Assembly: GCA_035403225.1 (NCBI GenBank)
Contig: DAONET010000035.1
Coordinates: 1 to 24,666 of the forward strand
Reading direction: 5' to 3'
Source of the DNA: DAIRDK01 sp035403225
GTDB taxonomy: Bacteria > Bacteroidota > Bacteroidia > Bacteroidales > FEN-979
Length of the DNA stretch: 24,666 nucleotides
Part shown: piece by piece, positions 16,601 through 22,547 of the stretch
Numbering within the stretch: the first letter of the stretch is position 1
Layout of the letters: each line of letters begins with the position of its first letter
Notes under the pieces: generated by a model
Seen by the model: only the letters and a program-made list of their open reading frames with translations
The model's database searches: none
Told to the model about the DNA's origin: nothing
Made by a program: the position numbers and the translations under genes

Positions 16601-19600
16601 CGTCTCCTTCAATCCAGGGACGATAACGCCGTTTAATAACGACACCATCTTTTGTTCGGGAGAAAATCCCGGTCTCATCAGCGGAACTCCCTTTGTCTCC
16701 CCGCCGGTGCCGCCGGTTATCACGTTGACCGGTTACCGCTGGCAAAGTAACACCACGGGAAATCCGGCAGACTTTGCCAACATAACCGGTGCTACTAATC
16801 AGAATTATGATCCTCCTGCGTTGACGGTAACCACCTGGTTTCGCAGGGTGGTTGATGTCAAAGCTCAGGGGAAAGATTGTTCTGCGCCGGGGAATATTGT
16901 CACGTTGCGCGTTTTCCCGACTCCAACGCTTTCCGTGACCTCACCGGTGACCGTATGCCAGGGTTCTCCGTATACCATAACTGCCATTGCCGGGAACACC
17001 GGCGTCTTCCCCCCTTCTTATACGCTTCACTATGTCAGTGGGACATACGTCACACCGCCGGCAGATACCACCAATTCCACCGGGATATTTATTCTCAATC
17101 CGCCTGTGTTGCCTTCACCGTCACCTGTCGGGCAGCAGCATTTCACGGTGACCGTCACCAACGGAGATCCCGGGGCCTGTTCGGCAGTCATGCCGGTCAC
17201 GGTGGAAATCAATGATATCCCGGATATCACCCTTACCCCATCCTGTTCATCTACCACCGGGAACGGGGTCATCACCATGACCGGAGTGGTGACTTATCCG
17301 GTGGGTGCAGTAGTGGAATACCGGATCATGGCCAACCCTTCCGGGTCATGGAGCGCCTGGCAGACAAACCCGTTATTTACGGGTTTGGGTATAGGGTCAT
17401 ACACCGTGGAGGCGAGGAACAGTCTTGCCCCCTCATGTACGGTTCAATTAATCGGAGAAATACTGGCGCTCACTGTTGGGACCGTCGATTATACTATTTG
17501 TCAGAACGGAACGGTGCCGGCCGGTCAGGGATTAATAGGAAATTCCTATTGTATTACCTGGGCGAATGCCAATGCACACACGGGAACGGAATGTACGGAT
17601 GCGGCACATACCTATGTGATGTCCTCATCCGAATATCCGCCCTATACAGCAGGATCCCTGGTTCAATATGCAGTGTACGCGACGGTATGGGCTCCGTTGG
17701 GAGAGATGACCATCAAAGATTGTCCCAATGTTCCGGGCAGAACCTATTCGATCTATGTGTACCCTTTTGATCCGTTGAATCCGGGTCAGAACTTTGTGAG
17801 GATGGTTCCCAACACCTGCCCCGGAGGGTCAGGGTGGGTCATCATACCTCTTGATCCGAATCTTACCTATCAGATCATTTTAAATTCCCCGGGCCCTGCC
17901 ACTTCGGTCTGTACCCAGGTTCAGTTTACCACAGCCGATAAAATCCAGGTGGCTGTAAGCATAGCGCCGGTGAATTGGTATCAAACCCCGACCAGTGAAA
18001 CCATTATTCATACCGGGAGCCCGTTTAATCCGTATGGGACCCCGTATCTCCCGGCCGGATCCTGTCCGGGCTCTTATCCTTTTTATGCCGGATGTGCCGC
18101 AGGATTATGCCGTGAACCGGCCTATTTCATCATCAATCCCAGACCGATCGTTACTTCTGTCAACGACACCATATGTACCGGGCAGTACACGGATATCCTG
18201 TTGGTCAGTAAAGATTCCTGTAACAATCCTGTTGATCCTTCGAAAGTGACCTATGAATGGACCGCTTCTGTCCTCAGCGGTTCGGCTACCGGATTCAGCG
18301 ACTGTGCGCTGAATTGTGGTGCGGTTATTCATCAGCAACTTTTTTCCACCTCCAATGCCAGCTGCCCGGTAGTGAGGTATATGGTGAGGGCCAAAGTAGG
18401 AGAGTGTTATGGTTCCTGGTATCCGGTGGATGTGCTGATCATAAATATAGCGAGTATCACGTTGCCGGTTCCACCCGCGAATGTGAGCTATGCCTGCCAG
18501 GGGGATGTCCCTCCACCGGAGCCACTCACGGCACCACATGCTTGTCTGGGTACGCTTACTGCCCAGGGTGTTGATACTGATAACGGAGGAACCGGCTGCC
18601 CGTCAAATCCACTGATCATTACCCGCACCTGGACTTTCGTTGATGCTTGCGGAACCTTTGCTGTCAGTCAGATCATCAGGGTCAGCGACAGCATCCCGCC
18701 CACCTTTACCCCACCGCCGGATACCACTGTTTATACCGATGAATTGTGCTATTACGTGGACAATCCTTTGTATACAGGCGATGTGACGGATGAATCCGAC
18801 AATTGTTCCACGGGGCTCGAAGCAACGTATACGGATACGATCACAAACGGGCCGTGCCAGGGATCATGGATCATTACCCGTACATGGAGCCTGACGGATA
18901 TCTGTGGGAACACGACCACGAAAGATCAGATCATCACCGTGATGGACAGTATACCGCCTTCTTTTACGCGACCAACTGATATCATTATCCCTTCGGATAC
19001 GAATTGTGCCTATAACATTTCTGTGACAGTGACCGGTGATGTAACCAACGAAACCGACAACTGTTCCACCGGCTTGCAGGCAACCTTTACCGATACCCCT
19101 GATGAAACAGATCCCTGTCATATCATTGTCAGCCGGACCTGGCATCTGGTGGATGATTGCGGGAATGCTGCCGCTGACCAGGTACAGACGATCACGGTTG
19201 AGGATATCCTGCCACCCACCTTCACCCGTCCGGCAGATATCACGATCTACACAGATGCGAACTGCGAGTATGATGCCGGTGTTGGCGTGACAGGAGATGT
19301 CACGAATGAGCACGACAATTGTTCCACGGGTCTGGAAGCCACCTTCACCGACATCGTTTCCCCGGGTCCCTGCGAAGGTTCCCACATCATACACCGTACC
19401 TGGCAGTTGGTCGACAATTGCGGGAATAGGGCTCCGAACCAGGTACAGATCATCACGGTGAGCGACACCACTCCTCCCACCTTCGACCGGCCCGCTGACA
19501 TAACCATCTATGCAGATGCCAACTGCAATTATGACGCTACGCTGGCGGTGACCGGTGATGCCACCAACGTAGGTGATAACTGTTCCACGGGAATTTTACC

Positions 19601-20159
19601 CACCCATTCGGATGTCACCAACAATGGATCGTGTATTGGTGAAAAGATCATCCACCGAACCTGGAGCCTAGTTGATCATTGCGGGAATCACGCGGCAGAC
19701 CAGGTACAGACGATCACGGTGCTGGATACCATTTCACCGCAGTTCTCCAGTCTGCCGGATACCATCCGCAGTTTTTGCGTGATCGACATTATTACTGCCA
19801 TATACTATCCTGATACCATGGATATCTCACCGGTACGGCCGGATTATTATATTCTCTCCGATGCGGATAAAAACAGCCTGAACCTTGATCCTTCTACCTT
19901 CCTGGACAACTGCACTCCTTCGTCGTCGATGACGGTGCATTGGAGGATTGATTTTAACGGAGGCACTCCTCCGCCGATCACCGGTACCGGCCTCATTTCA
20001 GGGTACCCCGGGGAAATCCGCTTTGAAGGAGCTCCCAATGCGGAAGTGACACACAGCATAACATATTGGTTGGAAGATGATTGCAATAATCTTTCTTCAG
20101 AAGTGAAAGTATGGATCATCGTAAAGCCCAGACCTGATGTTGTAAAGATTACAAATTGA
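13641..20159 (+). CDS. Giant secreted repeat protein (PKD-like, Ig-like and HYR-like domains)
   Basis: Encodes 2172 residues. The signal sequence is long: about 32 polar residues precede a hydrophobic core ending LLSTGCFGQ, so cleavage after FGQ or lipidation at the Cys are both possible. Domains in order: an Ig-like module (about 55-150, GYQWQVSLDGGSSW); two PKD-like modules (about 167-328); two modules with the ICSG/YCHG type opening (about 328-510); one GATFTGLPPGV module (511-600); five YxW...WYRR modules (602-1093); a mixed, Cys-containing region (1094-1685); four HYR-like repeats (1686-2031); and a terminal module rich in aromatic residues ending PRPDVVKITN. Such proteins act as cell-surface or extracellular adhesins or matrix proteins. 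No enzyme motif is visible. No type A or type B T9SS C-terminal domain is seen, which is odd for this class. The start could be later, but no closer in-frame ATG precedes the signal core. Confidence 0.88.
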   Translation: MKQFIREHLGYYLSVLKKDVIFVNLSDSFHRPLTILFTSFFLLFLLSTGCFGQFTVFPVIEKDQLVLPDALPDTLKLMVPAQGAIPPYGYQWQVSLDGGSSWSNIDGADTTFYRPGIIKVRTQFVLRVIDADNPHRVTSSNIVTITPLTGGWIKTKGPLDNVPNLSGPQTICLGSSGNVYVTDPGMTNYQWVVSAGGTKTAGGTTTDNTVTVTWNVAGVQSVEVRYNEATETARLKIIVNPLPTPVITGPSSVCAGSVENVYSTAAGMSNYIWAVSSGGTITAGGTATNNTVTVTWGTPGANTVSVIYTDLNNCPANTPTVYNVAVNPIPDAVATPASQTICSGQPILPIILTGSIPGTLFSWTRDNTTTVTGIAASGSGDISGTMTNTTSSPVTVTFTITPSYNGCPGSPVTATVLVNPTPSVNPVSNVTYCHGATTTEISFSGPVSGTTYAWTNSNPVIGLPASGTGNIPSFTATNPGASPLVDTITVTPAANGCQGPEITFTITVNPTNTITLTSGPGTTNQVVCNNTPVTNITYSTTGATGATFTGLPPGVTGNWVANVVTISGSPTVAGLYTYTITLTGGCGMITAQGAIRVNAIPTAGSIAGNQTICYSGDPLMITNQVGGTGSGTISYRWESSLTGGAPWTVISGVTTAFYDPAGPMTATTWYRRITISDFNGIQCESVATNVVKVTVQPLLSPGAIAASQTICYNTLPNNLTSTDNGGNPGGYGTPVWRWEYSTNSGVTWTVITGATSSGYLFTGPLTQTTWYRRSSGYSYDGVECYSLPTDPLIITVQSLVNAGGISPDRTICENDDPPAFSSTPASGDGSISYQWQSSVDGIIFTNIPLATAETYDPGALTSDRWYRRIAISTLNGVTCQAISNIVKITVINIVTAGTISANQLLCPGESPAPFTSTAPAGGDGNITYQWQISLTGSGAGFSDIPGATSSTYTPLASAVNTWYRRMAFFTINGVTCSIASGELYIYIVSFNPGTITPFNNDTIFCSGENPGLISGTPFVSPPVPPVITLTGYRWQSNTTGNPADFANITGATNQNYDPPALTVTTWFRRVVDVKAQGKDCSAPGNIVTLRVFPTPTLSVTSPVTVCQGSPYTITAIAGNTGVFPPSYTLHYVSGTYVTPPADTTNSTGIFILNPPVLPSPSPVGQQHFTVTVTNGDPGACSAVMPVTVEINDIPDITLTPSCSSTTGNGVITMTGVVTYPVGAVVEYRIMANPSGSWSAWQTNPLFTGLGIGSYTVEARNSLAPSCTVQLIGEILALTVGTVDYTICQNGTVPAGQGLIGNSYCITWANANAHTGTECTDAAHTYVMSSSEYPPYTAGSLVQYAVYATVWAPLGEMTIKDCPNVPGRTYSIYVYPFDPLNPGQNFVRMVPNTCPGGSGWVIIPLDPNLTYQIILNSPGPATSVCTQVQFTTADKIQVAVSIAPVNWYQTPTSETIIHTGSPFNPYGTPYLPAGSCPGSYPFYAGCAAGLCREPAYFIINPRPIVTSVNDTICTGQYTDILLVSKDSCNNPVDPSKVTYEWTASVLSGSATGFSDCALNCGAVIHQQLFSTSNASCPVVRYMVRAKVGECYGSWYPVDVLIINIASITLPVPPANVSYACQGDVPPPEPLTAPHACLGTLTAQGVDTDNGGTGCPSNPLIITRTWTFVDACGTFAVSQIIRVSDSIPPTFTPPPDTTVYTDELCYYVDNPLYTGDVTDESDNCSTGLEATYTDTITNGPCQGSWIITRTWSLTDICGNTTTKDQIITVMDSIPPSFTRPTDIIIPSDTNCAYNISVTVTGDVTNETDNCSTGLQATFTDTPDETDPCHIIVSRTWHLVDDCGNAAADQVQTITVEDILPPTFTRPADITIYTDANCEYDAGVGVTGDVTNEHDNCSTGLEATFTDIVSPGPCEGSHIIHRTWQLVDNCGNRAPNQVQIITVSDTTPPTFDRPADITIYADANCNYDATLAVTGDATNVGDNCSTGILPTHSDVTNNGSCIGEKIIHRTWSLVDHCGNHAADQVQTITVLDTISPQFSSLPDTIRSFCVIDIITAIYYPDTMDISPVRPDYYILSDADKNSLNLDPSTFLDNCTPSSSMTVHWRIDFNGGTPPPITGTGLISGYPGEIRFEGAPNAEVTHSITYWLEDDCNNLSSEVKVWIIVKPRPDVVKITN
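15444..16920 (+). repeat. Five tandem Ig-like repeats inside the giant gene
   Basis: Repeats begin at residues 602, 700, 801, 895 and 991, about 94-103 residues each. Each opens with an AGxI or PGxI turn and a T-I-C or L-L-C cysteine, contains YxWxxS, then a GAT...Y segment, and ends with TTWYRR or a close variant and a second Cys. The paired cysteines may form a disulphide in each module. The spacing is regular at protein level, but the DNA copies are well diverged. Confidence 0.85.
18696..19733 (+). repeat. Four tandem HYR-like repeats inside the giant gene
   Basis: Repeat starts at 18696, 18954, 19212 and 19473 give unit lengths of 86, 86, 87 and 87 residues. Each unit has PPTF or PPSF, a DTxxxxDxxC strand, VTGDVTN or similar, DNCSTGL, then RTWxLxDxCGN and an I-x-V-x-D end. 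DNA identity is visible too: GACAAnTGTTCCACnGG occurs in each unit (the fourth begins GATAAC), and AnTGCGGGAAT followed by CAGGTACAGA recurs. This fits recent or homogenised duplication. Confidence 0.88.
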
Positions 20160-20161
20160 CA

Positions 20162-20186
20162 TATGATTCAGATGATATTCAAATCA
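20162..20186 (+). terminator. Weak inverted repeat after the giant gene
   Basis: ATGATT and AATCAT form a 6-bp AT-rich stem around a 13-nt loop, 2 nt beyond the stop codon. Too weak to be a strong terminator; read-through into the next gene is expected. The rest of the 172-bp gap up to 20332 holds an in-frame extension of the next gene (ATG at 20209) that I do not take as coding. Confidence 0.25.
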
Positions 20187-20331
20187 TGTAGACCTAAACG
20201 ATCAGCCTATGGAACAAAAACAAAATCAGTTTGTTATTCGCATTTGCGAAGAAAATCAGGATTTAGTAACAATCATCTTAATTCGATTTATAAAGAATGA
20301 GAATTCAGTATTAACCCAAAAAGGAAAAACA

Positions 20332-21384
20332 ATGAAAAAGCAAATCTTTTTTCTGATGATGGTACTCTTTGCCATCAGTATCTCAACGGTTGTCGGGCAG
20401 ACGCCGTTTGATCCGCCTACCTGCACGGCCACCCCTTTGTCGCCGGCGCCCGGTGAGCAGTATAATTATCAGGTTACCATTGCCGGTCCGGGGTATGCTG
20501 GATCGGGCAACTACAGATGGTATGTGACATCCGATCTGAACCTTATTACAGGGGCGGTAATTCCGAATGACGGAAGTATTTTCACCGCAACCGGAGTCGG
20601 AGCCTATAACCTTCCAGCTGGCGGGGCCGGAACCATTGATATTATCTGGACCTCGGCTGCTTTGGCTGCAGCCATACCTTATTATTTGGTAATCAGATAT
20701 GAAGAACCAAACAGCACGGCTACTCCTGCTTGTAATGCCATGAACATGAAAGTGTACCGGATCGTTCCCATGAATGCTTTCTGGCTCCGGATGGAAAGCG
20801 TTGCAGATGCTGCAGGGACTGCAGGCGGAGTTGAACAGTGCGCGGCCAATGTCTCCAGCGCCATTGTTGCAGAAGGGGCGAGCCCGACGGTGGAATACCT
20901 CTATGGGCAGAATATTCTTTACGTGAAGATCTCCGCTACGGGGTATACCGGGAACTGGGATCCTCAGCTGCAGTTGACCGGTTTAATGCCGGATCAGGTT
21001 ATAGGCGCAGGCGGAATCACCTGGGCGTCAGGAGCTGCCAGCGGAACTTTCACTGGCCCTGGAGGAAACGGAATATACACCTCGAGCAACCCGATGCCTT
21101 CAACGGTGGCAGTACCTCCTTCCATTACCGGGACCGAGATCATTGTGACCATCCCCATCGACAACATGCATCATCAGGGTTTAGCTGATCAAACAATTGA
21201 AGTTTCCATCGATGGGACATACACCAGCGGTGCGACTACCTTCAATGACCTGAGTAATGTGAATGGTAATTGTACCCCTGAAAGTGCGTTTGCTGACCTT
21301 GTCAATAAGATCATCAAGGCACGTCCGACGGTTAACCCGGTTGCGCCGAACACATTTGTACCTGAGCCTTTAACGCAACCGTAA
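20332..21384 (+). CDS. Secreted protein of a Bacteroidota surface-protein cluster, function unknown
   Basis: Encodes 350 residues from the ATG at 20332, which has AAAAGG just upstream and begins a clean signal peptide (MKKQIFFLMMVLFAI..., cleavage after VVGQ, residue 23). An in-frame ATG at 20209 would add 41 residues lacking signal-peptide character, so I reject it. The mature protein has an N-terminal PKD-like region (YNYQVTIAGPGYAGSGNYRWYVT, then a TIDIIWT strand), a central part with CNAMNMKVY and EQCAANVSSA, PTVEYLYGQNILYVKISATGY, and a C-terminal region with IDNMHHQGLADQTIEVSIDG. I recall similar proteins in Bacteroidota, always as secreted hypotheticals next to large PKD/SprB proteins. 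It may be a partner or structural subunit of the filament or adhesin system; this is inferred from context. Confidence 0.82.
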   Translation: MKKQIFFLMMVLFAISISTVVGQTPFDPPTCTATPLSPAPGEQYNYQVTIAGPGYAGSGNYRWYVTSDLNLITGAVIPNDGSIFTATGVGAYNLPAGGAGTIDIIWTSAALAAAIPYYLVIRYEEPNSTATPACNAMNMKVYRIVPMNAFWLRMESVADAAGTAGGVEQCAANVSSAIVAEGASPTVEYLYGQNILYVKISATGYTGNWDPQLQLTGLMPDQVIGAGGITWASGAASGTFTGPGGNGIYTSSNPMPSTVAVPPSITGTEIIVTIPIDNMHHQGLADQTIEVSIDGTYTSGATTFNDLSNVNGNCTPESAFADLVNKIIKARPTVNPVAPNTFVPEPLTQP

Positions 21385-21428
21385 GGGTCGTTATCGGGTA
21401 GTTGATTTTGCTTTTTCATACCGGATAA

Positions 21429-21465
21429 TTCCTTCCGTTCGCCGGGGATCGGCGGACGGAGGGAA
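21429..21465 (+). terminator. Strong 16-bp hairpin after the 350-aa secreted protein gene
   Basis: Arms 21429-21444 and 21450-21465 pair over all 16 positions in RNA, with two G-U pairs, around the loop GGGAT. It lies 44 nt past the stop codon. There is no T-run after it, so it may be a 3'-end stabiliser, a Rho-linked site, or the first element of the structured region that follows. Confidence 0.55.
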
Positions 21466-21543
21466 TGACAGGTATAGAAAAGCAGCATGAGAAAGTGGAT
21501 GTAATTTATAAGAGATGAATGCGACGGTATCATAACAAGGAAG

Positions 21544-21805
21544 GCCCTGACTTTGATGTCGGGCGAATGTTAGCAAGACATCCGCGTGACGGAACCGGAA
21601 GGAAGGCGCGGGATGAGACCACGGGAAATGCTCGTGAGGAAACCTTTTTGCACCCCCGTGGAGAGACAATACCGGTAAGGGGGAGCCCTGAAAACAGTCG
21701 TTATTTCGAACTGATAACAGGGCCGCCGAAAGATCCCCGAGATAGTATCAACCCATCTTCCCGGTGGCGAAGAAGCGCCAGGGTAAACCGGCTGTACAGA
21801 CCGGT
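21544..21805 (+). ncRNA. Candidate structured RNA in the gap before the 222-aa gene
   Basis: Consecutive short stems occur across this gap. They are GCCC(T)GAC / GTCGGGC (21544-21564, alternative GATGTC / GACATC 21555-21582), CCGCG / CGCGG (21582-21611), CCACGGG / CCCGTGG (21619-21661), and GCCCTG / CAGGGC with inner CAGT / ACTG across a symmetric 4-nt internal loop (21685-21723). Last come TGGCG / CGCCA with loop AAGAAG (21765-21780) and ACCGG / CCGGT (21787-21805). A plus-strand frame through it (21519-21857) is extremely rich in Arg, Glu, Gly and Pro and looks non-coding. It could be a cis-regulatory leader, an independent RNA, or a decayed ribozyme or intron. I see no group II intron domain V, RNase P, tmRNA or SRP signature. 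Confidence 0.35.
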
Positions 21806-21866
21806 AATGGGAGAACTATATCATATAGAATATGAATTAAATACGATAATCTGGTAAGATATTATT

Positions 21867-22535
21867 TTGAGAAGACCTGAATACATAATCCTGCGTTGGT
21901 TGCTGGCAATGTTACCGCTGGTGACGGCTATGGCTCCTGCCACGGCCCAGGATACCGTATATACAGGTCAGACGAGTATCCTGAGTGTTGTTGATGTTCC
22001 CGGTGATACCTATATGTGGGAATTGTATCATGATGTTACGGGAATAAATTTAGCCATTGACCCGGGTAATTGTCCCCCGGCGGAGGCATATTTCACGGGA
22101 AGCAACACCGGATCGAGTGTGGAAGTCATGTGGCTGGTGCAGGGAACGTACTATTTCAAAGTAACAGCCTACAATCCCGAAGGATGTATGAACATCAAAG
22201 TCGGCGCCGTGGTGGTGCTGTGGGAACAGCCGACAGCGATCCTTGCCACGCCTGCCCCCATCTGTATCGGAGATTCGGTACATCTGAACGTCACCCTGAC
22301 GGGGACTGCTCCATGGAGTATTATCCTGACGGATGGTACGAACAACTGGGTATTCAGTAATATTACCGCCAGTCCGTTCAACCTGACTGTCCCCGTGATT
22401 CCGATGGCAACGACCACCTACTGGATTTCGGAGGTGACCGATGCCCATGTAACGAATACAACGCCCTCACCGCCTGTCGTGCAGGTGGTATATCCCAAAC
22501 CTGTTAATTCACCCATTTATCAATACGGACCATAA
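21867..22535 (+). CDS. Secreted PKD/Ig-like protein with a TTG start
   Basis: Encodes 222 residues. The frame is closed by TAA at 21855, and the first usable codon is TTG at 21867, needed to include a full signal peptide (RRPEYIILRWLLAMLPL..., cleavage after ATAQ, residue 28). The mature part has a PKD-like module (about 29-120: TYMWELYHD, SSVEVMWLVQGTYYFKVTAYNPEGC) and an Ig-like module (about 123-215: PICIGDSVHLNVTLTGTAPWSI, TTTYWISEVTD). It ends YPKPVNSPIYQYGP without a T9SS sorting domain. It is 12 bp upstream of the SprB-repeat gene and likely co-transcribed with it. The small size and secretion suggest an accessory or assembly subunit of the same surface structure; the function is not known to me. 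Confidence 0.8.
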   Translation: MRRPEYIILRWLLAMLPLVTAMAPATAQDTVYTGQTSILSVVDVPGDTYMWELYHDVTGINLAIDPGNCPPAEAYFTGSNTGSSVEVMWLVQGTYYFKVTAYNPEGCMNIKVGAVVVLWEQPTAILATPAPICIGDSVHLNVTLTGTAPWSIILTDGTNNWVFSNITASPFNLTVPVIPMATTTYWISEVTDAHVTNTTPSPPVVQVVYPKPVNSPIYQYGP

Positions 22536-22547
22536 TAATCTGAAGAG

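Noticed and set aside
20209..20331. Upstream in-frame start for the 350-aa secreted protein
   Set aside because: It would place 41 charged residues before a normal signal peptide. The ATG at 20332 has a better upstream sequence and begins a textbook signal peptide.
21544..21805. Group II intron or other known ribozyme
   Set aside because: The purine-rich stems prompted the idea, but I find no domain V hairpin, no reverse transcriptase frame, and no RNase P, tmRNA or SRP core sequence. Kept only as an unclassified RNA candidate.
21519..21857. 112-aa open frame on the plus strand in the surface-protein gap
   Set aside because: The peptide is dominated by Arg, Glu, Gly and Pro with no hydrophobic core, and the DNA is full of short hairpins. 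It looks like a frame that is open by chance through a structured region.
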